Source: Lapidilactobacillus bayanensis
GTDB taxonomy: Bacteria > Bacillota > Bacilli > Lactobacillales > Lactobacillaceae
NCBI RefSeq assembly: GCF_003946695.1
Contig: NZ_RHOX01000005.1
Coordinates: 46,947 to 110,946 of the forward strand
Direction: 5' to 3'
DNA length: 64,000 bases
Below are positions 1 to 8,230 of this stretch, piece after piece; positions within the stretch are counted from its first letter, which is position 1; each line of letters starts with the position of its first letter. The notes beneath the pieces were generated by a model. The model was not told the DNA's origin, did not search any database, and saw nothing but the letters and a program-made list of their open reading frames with translations. Both the position numbers and the translations under genes were made by a program.

Positions 1-2
1 TT

Positions 3-248
3 GATATTGCCCAAACGTATCCAAACGACGATGACAATATTTTAATCGTCAGTCATGGCGCCGCATTGACGGCACTGATGCAGGCTTTATTAGGAACACC
101 GTTGCCAGATTTGCGTAAACACGGTGGCTTAACCAATACGAGTTTGACAGTGTTGCAGACGGAAGATCAAGGTCATCATTTCCAAAAGGTTCTTTGGAAT
201 GAAACTTCGTATTTGGGTAAAAAGCTCGGCAAAACGGATACGATTTAA
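3..248 (+). CDS. Histidine phosphatase family protein (phosphoglycerate-mutase-like), C-terminal part
   Basis: The gene enters from the left edge; about 81 C-terminal residues are visible. The motif LIVSHGAAL is the conserved second-histidine segment of the histidine phosphatase (phosphoglycerate mutase-like) superfamily, where this His helps hold the phosphate during transfer from the catalytic N-terminal His. That first RHG motif lies outside the window, so the substrate cannot be judged. It is followed after 20 bp by a TPR gene and recD2 in the same direction, suggesting one transcript. An internal TTG could be misread as a start, but coding clearly continues upstream to the window edge. 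Confidence 0.85.
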   Translation, partial: DIAQTYPNDDDNILIVSHGAALTALMQALLGTPLPDLRKHGGLTNTSLTVLQTEDQGHHFQKVLWNETSYLGKKLGKTDTI

Positions 249-268
249 ACAGTTGTAAGGAGAACAAG

Positions 269-904
269 ATGAATCAGGAAGCACAAGCTTTATTTGCTCA
301 AGGTCAACGAGAAACAGCAATTGTTAAATTAACTAAAATCTTAAACGCTGATCCAGATAATGTGCTATTGCTGGTACAATTGGCGACCATGTTGATTCAA
401 GTAACTGATCTAACGCAGGCGCAGCAATTGTTGGCTCGTGCGGCCGTTTTGGCACCTGAACAGGCTGACATTGCCTATAATCAAGCAGTCGTTGCGCATC
501 AGTTGCAACAAAATGAGCAGGCGATTGCGTTTTTGACTCCCATTTTGCATTCTGAATATGCACGTGAAGCTAGTTATTTGTTAGCCGTCATTTATTTTGA
601 AAAAAATGATTTACCGCGCGCCACCGTTTTTGCGTTAACAGCCGCCGAAGCACCAGCCGCCGGATTACCTGAAAACTTATTATTGACCCAAGTTTTTGCC
701 AAACAACAATTGTGGGATCAATCTTTACCGTACGCGAATAAGATCTTAGCGTTAGATCCACAAAACGCGGATGTGGCTTTTACAGTTGGTGCCGTTTTTT
801 TAAATACTAATCAACTAGAAGCTGGCCAAACGTTATTGCAACAAGCAGCAAATGATGCACCGAAAAAATATGGCGCTGCAGTTAATTTGATTTTAGCGGA
901 GTAA
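269..904 (+). CDS. Tetratricopeptide repeat (TPR) protein
   Basis: A 211-residue protein with no signal peptide or membrane segment, so probably cytosolic. It is built almost entirely of helix pairs with TPR character, for example the stretches around residues 24-60, 62-95 and 145-205, with typical small/aromatic spacing (ADIAYNQAVVAHQL, ADVAFTVGAVFLN). TPR proteins are protein-protein adaptors; no enzymatic motif is visible. A clear GGAG ribosome site precedes the ATG. Its TAA overlaps the ATG of recD2 by one base, so the two are translationally coupled. The specific partner is unknown. Confidence 0.85.
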   Translation: MNQEAQALFAQGQRETAIVKLTKILNADPDNVLLLVQLATMLIQVTDLTQAQQLLARAAVLAPEQADIAYNQAVVAHQLQQNEQAIAFLTPILHSEYAREASYLLAVIYFEKNDLPRATVFALTAAEAPAAGLPENLLLTQVFAKQQLWDQSLPYANKILALDPQNADVAFTVGAVFLNTNQLEAGQTLLQQAANDAPKKYGAAVNLILAE

Positions 905-3363
905 TGATGAAGACAATTTCAACGAACGCAGAACTGGAAGGATTAATTGACGGGGTCTTGTACGAGAATCCAACTAGTTTATTTAAAATAATTTCGGTTA
1001 AGGTGACTAAGAAAAATTTTGACTGGGACGATGAGTTGATTATCGTGACCGGTAGTTTTGGTGACCTAAATTTAGAAGAGAAGTATCAATTCAATGGCTT
1101 AATTGTGGCTCATCCTAAATACGGTCAGCAATTCCAAGCTGAAAGTTATTCGTTGGTGCGACCAGATACTGAGGCCAGCTTAATTAATTATTTCGCCGGT
1201 TCGCAATTTAAAGGGATCGGGAAAACAACGGCCAAGAAAATTGTCGATAATTTAGGTATTAGTGCGATTGATCAATTGCTGGCTAATCCCGACAAGTTGG
1301 CAACAGTGGGTATCAAAAAAGCACAACAAGATGTGATTATTCAGCAATTGAAGCAATCACATGGTACTGAGCAATTGATGATTAGTTTAGGTGAGTTTGG
1401 TTTTGGGCCACGGTTAATTGATCAGATTATTTCCAAGTATCATACAGAAGCGTTGACGGTTATTAAGAAGAATCCTTATCAATTAGTCTATGATATTCAG
1501 GGGATTGGTTTTAAACGGGCTGATCAAGTGGCTGAACATTTGGGCATTGAAGCAGATGCACCCATTCGAATTGAGGCGGCGTTGATTCAGTTCTTGCGGA
1601 ATGATCAAGCTATCAATGGCAACACTTATTCGGATCCGAAGACGGTCTTAGAGGGTGCCTTGCAATTGTTACAATCTAATCGCGGACAAACACCATCTGA
1701 CCAACAAATTGCTGAAGAACTGGTCTCGTTAGCTAGCCAAGGTGGTATTATTGTGGAAAGTAAACGCATCTACTTGCGTTCCAGCTTTCAGAGTGAATTC
1801 GACATTGCCAATCGGATAGAAAAATTAATGACCGTTAAAGTTAAACCATGGTCTGAAAAAGCTTTTGCTAAAGAGTTAAAGGCGCTGTCGCGTTGGCTAA
1901 AAGTAACCTATGATCAACATCAAATTGACGCGATTCAAATGGGTTTGAATCATCCGCTCAGTATTTTAACTGGTGGTCCAGGAACAGGCAAGACGACGAT
2001 TTTAAATGCAGTGGTCGTCTTGTTCGCTAAACAACATCATTTGAGTTTGGATCCGAAAGATTATGCAGACGAAGCGTTTCCGATTCGCTTGGCAGCACCA
2101 ACCGGCCGTGCCGCTAAACGTCTGAGTGAAACGATTGGTTTGCCAGCTCAGACCATTCATCGCTTACTGGGATTAACGGCTGTTGATGATCACAATTATT
2201 TAGACCAAGCACAAGAAATCAGTGGGCGCTTATTGATCATTGATGAAATGTCGATGGTTGATCAGCAATTGTTCCAAACTTTAGTTCAATCAATTTCGGA
2301 AGGGGTGCAAGTCTTATTAGTCGGTGATCAAGATCAATTGCCATCAGTTGGACCTGGCCGTGTTTTCGCCGATTTAATTGCCAGCGGCTGTATTCCGACA
2401 ACCAAGTTGACTAAGATTTATCGCCAGTCAGCTGATTCAACGATTGTTTCTCTAGCACAAGAAATTAATCAAGGTAACGTTCCTGATGATTTAACCGCCA
2501 ACTTACCCGATCGCTCTTTCATCAGTTGTTTACCCGGACAAGTAGCACATATTGTTGAACAAGTTGTCGCTAAATCTGCTGACCGCGGTTTTTCGTTAGA
2601 GGAAACACAAATCTTGGCACCAATGTATCGTGGCGTGGCGGGCATTGATGTGCTGAATAACGATGTTCAAGCATTAGTCAATCCCAAGAAGGCTGCTAAC
2701 ACTAAAGAAGTTGTTTTCGGCGATCTTAAATATCGCATTGGTGATAAAGTGATCCAGCTACAAAACGATGGTCAACGGGGGATTTATAATGGTGACATTG
2801 GTCGGATTACTGGGATTGAACTGGCCGGTAAGAAAAACGATCATCAAGCTAAATTATTCGTTGATTTTTCTGGGCAAGAAGTGGAATTAACACAAGCAGA
2901 TTGGCGCAATTTGAGTTTAGCTTACTGTGTGTCGATTCATAAATCGCAAGGTAGCGAGTATCAGTTGGTTATCTTGCCGTTAACGATGCAAAATCGGCGC
3001 ATGCTGCAACGCAAACTACTTTATACGGCAATTACCCGGGCTAAGGATAAACTCGTCATGGTCGGCCAAAAAGAGGCTTTCGTGCAAGCCATTATGGCTG
3101 AAGGTGAAGAACGCCGGACGACCTTGGCAATGCGAATTAAGAAATTATTGCAGCCTGAAACAGTTGCTGCAGCAACGACAACTGGTCAAGTTGTTAAAAA
3201 ATCAACCAATTCTGAAGCAAACACGGTTGCTGAAGCGACTGACGATGGTGCGACTGTTAATGAACCAGTGGATTATCGGTTGACAGCACGCCTGATCGCT
3301 TCGGGTACAATCGATCCAATGATTGGGATGACGGGCATAACGCCGCAGACAATTGGTGCTTGA
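904..3363 (+). CDS. recD2: ATP-dependent DNA helicase RecD2 (RecD-like, SF1)
   Basis: At 819 residues this has the usual length of Gram-positive RecD2/YrrC, a 5'-3' superfamily 1 helicase acting in DNA repair and replication-fork maintenance without RecBC. In order: an N-terminal OB-like region, a helix-hairpin-helix region (GIGKTTAKKI, about residues 103-112; GIGFKRADQV), Walker A TGGPGTGKTT near residue 358, Walker B LLIIDEMSMVD, and a C-terminal UvrD-like domain with SIHKSQGSEY and TAITRAKDKL. The last 60 or so residues are Ala/Thr-rich and probably disordered. A strong terminator follows the stop codon. Confidence 0.95.
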   Translation: MMKTISTNAELEGLIDGVLYENPTSLFKIISVKVTKKNFDWDDELIIVTGSFGDLNLEEKYQFNGLIVAHPKYGQQFQAESYSLVRPDTEASLINYFAGSQFKGIGKTTAKKIVDNLGISAIDQLLANPDKLATVGIKKAQQDVIIQQLKQSHGTEQLMISLGEFGFGPRLIDQIISKYHTEALTVIKKNPYQLVYDIQGIGFKRADQVAEHLGIEADAPIRIEAALIQFLRNDQAINGNTYSDPKTVLEGALQLLQSNRGQTPSDQQIAEELVSLASQGGIIVESKRIYLRSSFQSEFDIANRIEKLMTVKVKPWSEKAFAKELKALSRWLKVTYDQHQIDAIQMGLNHPLSILTGGPGTGKTTILNAVVVLFAKQHHLSLDPKDYADEAFPIRLAAPTGRAAKRLSETIGLPAQTIHRLLGLTAVDDHNYLDQAQEISGRLLIIDEMSMVDQQLFQTLVQSISEGVQVLLVGDQDQLPSVGPGRVFADLIASGCIPTTKLTKIYRQSADSTIVSLAQEINQGNVPDDLTANLPDRSFISCLPGQVAHIVEQVVAKSADRGFSLEETQILAPMYRGVAGIDVLNNDVQALVNPKKAANTKEVVFGDLKYRIGDKVIQLQNDGQRGIYNGDIGRITGIELAGKKNDHQAKLFVDFSGQEVELTQADWRNLSLAYCVSIHKSQGSEYQLVILPLTMQNRRMLQRKLLYTAITRAKDKLVMVGQKEAFVQAIMAEGEERRTTLAMRIKKLLQPETVAAATTTGQVVKKSTNSEANTVAEATDDGATVNEPVDYRLTARLIASGTIDPMIGMTGITPQTIGA

Positions 3364-3392
3364 GACAGTAGAAAGAATTGTTTAGCGATAAT

Positions 3393-3430
3393 AAAAAAGG
3401 AATTGGGATAGAGATCCCAGTTCCTTTTTT
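3393..3430 (+). terminator. Rho-independent terminator, likely bidirectional
   Basis: Stem AAGGAATTGGGAT pairs with ATCCCAGTTCCTT and is flanked by six A on the left and six T on the right. It can end recD2 on the + strand and also the leftward OYE transcript after it has crossed the hairpin array. Confidence 0.9.
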
Positions 3431-3466
3431 ATGTGTAGGGGGTTAAAACGTTGGCGTGCTGATGTT

Positions 3467-3492
3467 GCTAATCTGTTGGCTTTTTGTGCACT
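3467..3492. repeat. Degenerate end of a hairpin repeat unit
   Basis: The stretch resembles the right end found on complete units (CCCGTTGCTTTTCGCACTCT): here TCTGTTGGCTTTTTGTGCACT precedes the usual GATTTGAAA junction. The rest of the unit is not recognisable, so it looks like the worn remnant of a fourth copy. Confidence 0.45.
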
Positions 3493-3494
3493 GA

Positions 3495-3612
3495 TTTGAA
3501 ATGTGCTGCGAACAACTGACTGTGCATAATTTAAGCGTGAATCTCTCTGGGTTAGCACCCAGTGATCTTCCCGTTTAAATTAAGACAGTCAACCCGTTGT
3601 TCTCCGCGCTCT
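3495..3612 (-). repeat. Hairpin repeat unit A1
   Basis: A roughly 118-bp unit bounded by TTTGAAATGTGCT and CCGCGCTCT. The interior folds back: GACTGT, AATTTAA and CG.GAATC pair with GATCTTCCCG, TTTAAATT and ACAGTC, closing on a CTGGGT/ACCCAG tip. On the minus strand, the direction of the OYE transcript, the tip loop is GCTA. First unit of a three-unit array. Confidence 0.85.
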
Positions 3613-3614
3613 GA

Positions 3615-3735
3615 TTTGAAACGTGCTGCGAAGCGCAGTTAGTTCCGGTTAAGATAAGACAGTTTAAATCTTAAAACCAAGATTTTAACTGTCTTGATCT
3701 TAATCCTCACTAACTACCCGCGCTTCTTTGCGCTA
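3615..3735 (-). repeat. Hairpin repeat unit A2 with exchanged arms
   Basis: Same outer start (TTTGAAACGTGCTGCGAAGCG), but the whole internal stem has a different sequence: the left arm AGTTAGT..TTAAGAT..AAGACAGTT..AAATCTT (3637-3672) is matched by its complement at 3679-3715. The distal end reads CCCGCGCTTCTTTGCGC instead of CCCGTTGCTTTTCGC, again complementary to its own start. Pairing is kept although the sequence is not. Confidence 0.85.
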
Positions 3736-3738
3736 TAA

Positions 3739-3856
3739 TTTGAAACGTGCTCAAAGCAACTGCTGGCGAATAACCTTAGTGAAAATCTTGCTGCATTGGC
3801 ATGCATCAATCTTTCCCCTAAAGTTAATGCCATCAACCCGTTGCTTTTCGCACTCT
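3739..3856 (-). repeat. Hairpin repeat unit A3, abutting the OYE stop codon
   Basis: Unit bounded by TTTGAAACGTGCTCAAAGCA and TTGCTTTTCGCACTCT. Outer arms GCTCAAAGCAAC and CCCGTTGCTTTTCGC pair imperfectly, and the tip is TGCAT/ATGCA with a GCCA loop on the minus strand. Its last two bases overlap the minus-strand TAG of the oxidoreductase gene, so that mRNA carries the array directly after its stop. Confidence 0.85.
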
Positions 3857-5051
3857 ATAATTTCTTTTCAAATCCTTCCATTGGTGCGACTTGGTTTTGA
3901 TAATTTTCTGCGGCATTTTTATCTGTGGTGAAGTGCATGACTTTAGCGAAGGACTCGCGTAAATAAACTTGCATGACGCGGGGAATTGCCAATTCATCCA
4001 TTTCATTCGGACTCATTTGTAAACGGATGCTGGCTTCATCATCACCGGCGACTTTTTGGACCCATTGTGGTTCGCGCAGTAATTCGCGACCAATGGCAAC
4101 TAAATCAGCGCCGCCTCTTAGCGCATTTTCTGCATCGGCTGGTGTTTCCACAGAGCCAATTCCAATTAGGGGAATCTCGTGATTCGTCACCTCAGCAAAT
4201 TGGTTAAGTAGTGGGGTTTGATCTGTTTCGTCATTTAATGATGTTCGTTGATAGCTACCCATCGATAAATGTAAGTAGCTGATCAACGGCTTAATTTTTT
4301 TCGCGAAAGTTAAGGAGTCGGCTAGGCGGATTCCGGGCGTCTCGATTTCTTCGGGTGAAATTCGGTAACCCAGAATGAAACGTTCGTCAGCGTTTTCTTT
4401 AATGACTTCTTTAACAGCGTCAATGACGGCCAGAGCGAAATTCATCCGCTTCTCTAATGAACCACCCCAATGATCGGTGCGTTGATTAGAATTTTCAGAG
4501 AAAAACTGTTGTAACAAATAAGTGTTAGCACCGTGAAGTTCAACGCCATCAAAACCGGCGATAATGGCCCGTTTAGTTGCGGCTGCGAAATCTTTAATGA
4601 TTTGTTGAATTTCGTCTTCGGTTAAGGCACGTGGTGTTTCAGAATCAAGCGGGTAAGCAGCAGCAATGGCACTCGCACTGACAGGTTGCTGTCCGCGCAG
4701 AACTTTGCTGGTAGATTTCCGACCGGCGTGGAAAATTTGCAAGATGGCTTTAGCACCATCTTGTTTAATTGTAGCAGCTAATTTGGTTAACCCAGGAATC
4801 ATTTCGTCACTGGCAACAGATAATTCTCCTTCGAACCCCTTACCGCCAGCCGAAACATTAGCCACAGCCGTGATAATCATGCCGGGGCCGCCAGCGCGCG
4901 CTTGATAATAAGCTAATTCATCGTTGGAAATCATACCGTTATAGAAACTTGACATTGTCGTCATTGGTGACATGACAATTCGGTTCTTCAAAGTGACACC
5001 ATTAGGAAATTTAAGTGGCGCTAAAAATTGATAGTTTTTCATGACAGACAC
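3855..5051 (-). CDS. NADH:flavin oxidoreductase, old yellow enzyme family
   Basis: A 398-residue protein of the FMN-dependent OYE family, cytosolic TIM barrels that reduce enones, quinones or similar electrophiles with NAD(P)H. Family signatures are LKNRIVMSPMTT at the N-terminus, FHAGRKS, and GFDGVELHGANTYLLQQFF followed by SNQRTDHWGGSLEKRM; the HGAN motif carries the substrate-binding His/Asn pair. A phosphate-binding GGADLVAIGRELL follows. It is transcribed away from an HxlR regulator across a shared 140-bp control region, suggesting electrophile or redox induction. Its stop codon directly adjoins repeat unit A3. The true substrate cannot be read from sequence. Confidence 0.92.
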   Translation of the reverse strand: MSVMKNYQFLAPLKFPNGVTLKNRIVMSPMTTMSSFYNGMISNDELAYYQARAGGPGMIITAVANVSAGGKGFEGELSVASDEMIPGLTKLAATIKQDGAKAILQIFHAGRKSTSKVLRGQQPVSASAIAAAYPLDSETPRALTEDEIQQIIKDFAAATKRAIIAGFDGVELHGANTYLLQQFFSENSNQRTDHWGGSLEKRMNFALAVIDAVKEVIKENADERFILGYRISPEEIETPGIRLADSLTFAKKIKPLISYLHLSMGSYQRTSLNDETDQTPLLNQFAEVTNHEIPLIGIGSVETPADAENALRGGADLVAIGRELLREPQWVQKVAGDDEASIRLQMSPNEMDELAIPRVMQVYLRESFAKVMHFTTDKNAAENYQNQVAPMEGFEKKL

Positions 5052-5090
5052 TCCTCGTTTAAATAATTAAAAAAGCAATTAATGATATTG

Positions 5091-5119
5091 TCGACTTCAT
5101 TAAGTATACATGCTATACT
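5091..5119 (+). promoter_or_regulatory. Probable promoter of the HxlR regulator gene
   Basis: An extended -10 element TGCTATACT with a weak -35 (TCGACT) 17 bp upstream, about 70 bp before the hxlR-type start. It overlaps the palindromic operator candidate. Confidence 0.5.
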
Positions 5120-5141
5120 AACAAAAAGTAAGTATGTACAA
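5112..5141 (-). promoter_or_regulatory. Probable promoter of the OYE gene
   Basis: Read on the minus strand: -35 TTGTAC, 18-bp spacer, -10 TATAGC. The spacer contains the operator candidate, so a bound repressor would block it. Confidence 0.5.
5116..5134. promoter_or_regulatory. HxlR-type operator candidate
   Basis: Inverted repeat TACTAAC-N5-GTAAGTA (one mismatch) lies between the divergent OYE and HxlR genes and overlaps both predicted promoters. Inverted repeats of TACTTAC/GTAAGTA form are typical of HxlR-family sites in Firmicutes. Confidence 0.6.
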
Positions 5142-5191
5142 TAAAGTACGATAGGCACTTCAAAGTACTCAATGATGTCGAGGTAAGTTTA

Positions 5192-5569
5192 ATGACGAAA
5201 AAAATTTATCAATTAGGTGTTGAAGCAACGCTAGATGTGATCGGTGGTAAATGGAAGCCAATCATTCTGTGTCACTTAGGTCAGGGTCCATTGCGTTCTG
5301 GAGAATTAAAACGACTGATACCGCAAGTTACGCAAAAAATGTTAACGCAACAATTACGTGAATTAGAAGCAGATGGGATTATTACCCCCCAAGTTTATCC
5401 ACAAGTTCCACCAAAAGTGGTTTATTCAATGACTGCTGAAGGTAAATCATTGCGCGAACTGCTAATTGCCATGTCCAATTGGGGCGAGCAGCGGGTCAAA
5501 CAAGCTCAAGCAGACGGACAAGAAGTGGAATTGGTTCATCATGGGCATACAGGATTTTTAGCGATGTAA
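5192..5569 (+). CDS. HxlR family transcriptional regulator
   Basis: A 125-residue winged-helix regulator. LDVIGGKWKPIIL is the family hallmark, followed by the helix-turn-helix (GELKRLIPQVTQKMLTQQLRELEADG) and a wing ending in YSMTAEGKSL. A GAGGT ribosome site precedes the ATG. Well-studied members such as YodB sense quinones or diamide through an N-terminal cysteine; that cysteine is absent here and the only early Cys is residue 27 (IILCHLG), so the sensing chemistry may differ. It most likely represses the divergent OYE gene and itself. Confidence 0.9.
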   Translation: MTKKIYQLGVEATLDVIGGKWKPIILCHLGQGPLRSGELKRLIPQVTQKMLTQQLRELEADGIITPQVYPQVPPKVVYSMTAEGKSLRELLIAMSNWGEQRVKQAQADGQEVELVHHGHTGFLAM

Positions 5570-5698
5570 CGCTTAAGTTTAGTCAAATAAACGTCATTCA
5601 CTTTAACAACGAGACAGGGTTACTAATGCTAAATTTTAATGAGGTAAAATGGCGTGGCCAAAGTAATAGTGCTCAAACTTTCGATCCATAACAATATC

Positions 5699-5740
5699 AA
5701 AAAGGAGAAACTGGAATAAAAAATCCCGGTTTCTCCTTTT
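5699..5740 (+). terminator. Terminator, likely bidirectional
   Basis: AAAAGGAGAAAC and GTTTCTCCTTTT form a stem around ATAAAAAAT, with a T tract on + and an A tract on the left. It lies between the convergent HxlR and GNAT genes and can serve both. Confidence 0.85.
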
Positions 5741-5779
5741 GCTTTAGCTAAATTAAAACGAGCATCATTTTATCAGCGG

Positions 5780-6244
5780 TTATTTTACGTTGGGCTCTTT
5801 TTCTTCACCGGCTTTGGCAAATAGCTTTTGAAACTTGTATTGTTTTTTGGACTTCTGGTAACCGATATGCTCGTAGAATTGATGTGCTTCGGTGCGTTCT
5901 TCACCTGAATTCAGACGTACGCCTTCAGCGTTAATCTCATGACCCCACTGTTCCGCTTGGGCCATCAGTGCCTTACCAACGCCGAATCCTTGAAACTCCT
6001 GGCGGACAGCAAGCCCCATAATGTTGACCATCTTATTGCCAAACGTGCCGAGGTACTCTGTTACCTGCACGTAACCAGCGAACTCGTTATTGACTTCAGC
6101 AACGTAAATTTTTTGCCAGTCCTTACTTAAGATGTAATTTAGCATCTCACTGGTACCTGCCAAGGAATAGTCATAATGTAATTCCTGAGCATTGACCTTT
6201 TGAAGATCAGGTGCATCGCTACCTCTTGCCTCGCGAATATTCAT
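5780..6244 (-). CDS. GNAT family N-acetyltransferase
   Basis: A 154-residue cytosolic protein with the GNAT fold that transfers acetyl from acetyl-CoA to an amine. Start MNIREARGSDAPDLQKV is a typical first strand and helix. The acetyl-CoA pyrophosphate loop is VRQEFQGFGVGKALMAQAE (Q/R-x-x-G-x-G/A), and the C-terminal EAHQFYEHIGYQ is the usual motif B end. Charged C-terminal tail. Neighbours do not suggest a substrate. Confidence 0.88.
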   Translation of the reverse strand: MNIREARGSDAPDLQKVNAQELHYDYSLAGTSEMLNYILSKDWQKIYVAEVNNEFAGYVQVTEYLGTFGNKMVNIMGLAVRQEFQGFGVGKALMAQAEQWGHEINAEGVRLNSGEERTEAHQFYEHIGYQKSKKQYKFQKLFAKAGEEKEPNVK

Positions 6245-6551
6245 GTCATCATCTACTTTCCAAATTGAAACATCATTATAGCATAATTGGGGAAGTGGCA
6301 GGAGAAACCGGATTGAATTTATTGATTAATGACGCCATGCTGTTTGATCAAATTTTAGTTAAACAAAACGATGTCAGTCAGACATTGTCACTCGAAACTT
6401 GGATACACGTCAACACAAAATAAAAGACACCGAGATATTTTCATCTCAGTGCCTGTTAAGCAGAGTTACATTGCGTTATACCACGTTAAAATTGATAAAT
6501 TAACGTGGATTGTCAGATTAATCCTGCCTTAATGATGTTCTACTTTCCTGA
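6245..6551. other. Intergenic region upstream of the GNAT gene
   Basis: About 300 bp. It carries the terminator of the leftward ABC operon (6423-6454) and presumably the GNAT promoter. A short reading frame to 6423 shows no family I recognise and no ribosome site, so I do not call a gene. Confidence 0.4.
6423..6454 (-). terminator. Terminator of the ABC exporter operon
   Basis: On the minus strand GGCACTGAGAT pairs with ATCTCGGTGTC around a short loop and is followed by TTTTATTTT, about 100 bp after the permease stop codon. Confidence 0.8.
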
Positions 6552-7322
6552 TTAAACACTGCGTTTGCGAAAGCTGAAATAGGCGATGAAGGTAAATAAG
6601 ATGGTATAAGCTACCGTGAGTGTAATCATCAATGGCGTACTCATTAAGGTGATTGTGCTTAATTTTGGCGTCATGATTTGCGAACTGGTCATCAGCATGG
6701 TGAAGGGATTGAAGCGCAGCCAGTGCCATCTGCTGATTAAGGCGAGTAAAACGCTGGAAGCAGCCATTGAAATGAAATAGCCGATAAAACCACTCGTAAT
6801 TGCCGCGGCGTTAGTTTTAAGCAAGGTTGCGATCAAGATGACGACGCTCAACAAGAGGAGATTGACAAGCGCATTACCACCCATGGCCAAGAAATATTGT
6901 TGTAACAGCGTTTGACCGCCGCCAACAGCCATTCCCCAGTTAAAGCTAGGAAAGAGTAGGGCAGTCAAGTTAAATGTCATCAGCGAGGCCAGCACTTGTA
7001 AGACAACCAACTGAATGATCAAGACAATGAGCTTGCTGATAAAGACTTGGCTACGATAATATTGCCGATAAAGAAGTTGTTTGACGGTGCCATATTGGAA
7101 TTCCATGGCAATAATACTGGCCGCGCTAGCAATCATGATGAACAGATATAAGCCACCACCAAGGTAATCATTGCTAACCAGTGATGTCAACAGGAAGAAT
7201 TTTGGAAACGCCTTTCGTAGTAAGGCAAAGCAGACCTGTGTTGCAAGCATGAATACGATGGCAATCCAAGTCCCTTTCTTGTGGACCAGTTTATAAAGCT
7301 CTTGTTTAATTAACGTTCCCAT
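6552..7322 (-). CDS. ABC transporter permease (ABC-2 type, BcrB/lantibiotic-protection-like)
   Basis: A 256-residue membrane protein with about six hydrophobic segments and the short cytosolic start MGTLIKQELYKLVHKKGTW common to ABC-2 permeases of the BcrAB/LanEFG type. It directly follows the ATPase gene (2-bp gap on the minus strand). Together they should form an exporter, likely for an antimicrobial peptide or related amphiphile; no bacteriocin genes are seen nearby. Substrate is inference only. Confidence 0.8.
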   Translation of the reverse strand: MGTLIKQELYKLVHKKGTWIAIVFMLATQVCFALLRKAFPKFFLLTSLVSNDYLGGGLYLFIMIASAASIIAMEFQYGTVKQLLYRQYYRSQVFISKLIVLIIQLVVLQVLASLMTFNLTALLFPSFNWGMAVGGGQTLLQQYFLAMGGNALVNLLLLSVVILIATLLKTNAAAITSGFIGYFISMAASSVLLALISRWHWLRFNPFTMLMTSSQIMTPKLSTITLMSTPLMITLTVAYTILFTFIAYFSFRKRSV

Positions 7323-7324
7323 AA

Positions 7325-8230
7325 TTAGTTATCCTCCTTTTTGGTATTAACCATATCTAAGAAGGATTCTTCAAGATCATGCTGAACCTTGACGATATCG
7401 GTAATTTCGATTTTTGCTGAAACCAAAATATTCAACGCTTGATTGAGGGTTTGACCCTCTTGCTGACGCAGCGTAATTTTTTCTGTAGGTGCGAGTTGAA
7501 TGCCGGCGCGCCGCAAATGATCTTTAGCAGCAACATCGTCGGTTGTGCTAATCAAATATGAAGTACCGCCGGAAGTTACGAGGTCATTCATACTACTTTG
7601 TTGCACGATCTTGCCGTGATTTAGGATCAAAACGTCATCTGCCAGTTTCTCCAATTCACTGAGAATATGACTTGAGATTAAGAAGCTAGTACCTTGATCA
7701 GCTAGTTGACGAATGTAGTCTCGCAAATCTTTAACGGCTTGGGGATCTAGGCCGTTCATTGGTTCATCTAAAATGACCAGTTTTGGACGGTTGACTAGGG
7801 CTTGTGCGATACCGAGTTTTTGTTTCATACCTAATGAATACGACTTAGCTTTGTGGTCGATGTAGCGGCCCATGCCCAAGGCGGCTACGATAGCATCAAT
7901 ATTTTCAGTACGCTGGGTCTTGTTTGCAAATAATTTGAGATGTTGCTTGCCCGTCAAAAAGGGATAAATACCAGGATATTCGATTAATGCACCAACTTGT
8001 TTAAGCGCTTGATGGCTCGTAATCGAAACCGGTTGTGAATTGATCGTTAGGCGTCCGCCATCTGTTGGGATCAGACCCAGAATTGCTTTCATGATCGTAC
8101 TTTTGCCGGCACCGTTTGGGCCAACGAGTGCGACAATATGACCAGTCGCAACCTCAAAGCTAACGCCATGCAGAACACGGTGGTTGCCAAACGACTTGTC
8201 TAATTGTTGAACACTTAATAGATTTGCCAT
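7325..8230 (-). CDS. ABC transporter ATP-binding protein (BcrA/lantibiotic-protection-like)
   Basis: About 301 residues from the ATG at 8230, chosen because GGGGGAAG precedes it; an upstream in-frame extension to 8296 has no ribosome site and no family similarity. Walker A is GPNGAGKST, signature SLGMKQKLGIAQAL, Walker B LVILDEPMNGLDP, switch His SSH. IEYPGIYPFLTG after the Walker A is typical of BcrA/LanF-type exporters. The C-terminal 90 residues are the usual variable domain. It pairs with the downstream permease. Confidence 0.9.
   Translation of the reverse strand: MANLLSVQQLDKSFGNHRVLHGVSFEVATGHIVALVGPNGAGKSTIMKAILGLIPTDGGRLTINSQPVSITSHQALKQVGALIEYPGIYPFLTGKQHLKLFANKTQRTENIDAIVAALGMGRYIDHKAKSYSLGMKQKLGIAQALVNRPKLVILDEPMNGLDPQAVKDLRDYIRQLADQGTSFLISSHILSELEKLADDVLILNHGKIVQQSSMNDLVTSGGTSYLISTTDDVAAKDHLRRAGIQLAPTEKITLRQQEGQTLNQALNILVSAKIEITDIVKVQHDLEESFLDMVNTKKEDN

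Noticed and set aside
6211..6423. 70-codon frame between the GNAT and ABC genes
   Set aside because: No ribosome site or family similarity, overlaps the GNAT gene start on the other strand, and ends in a terminator.
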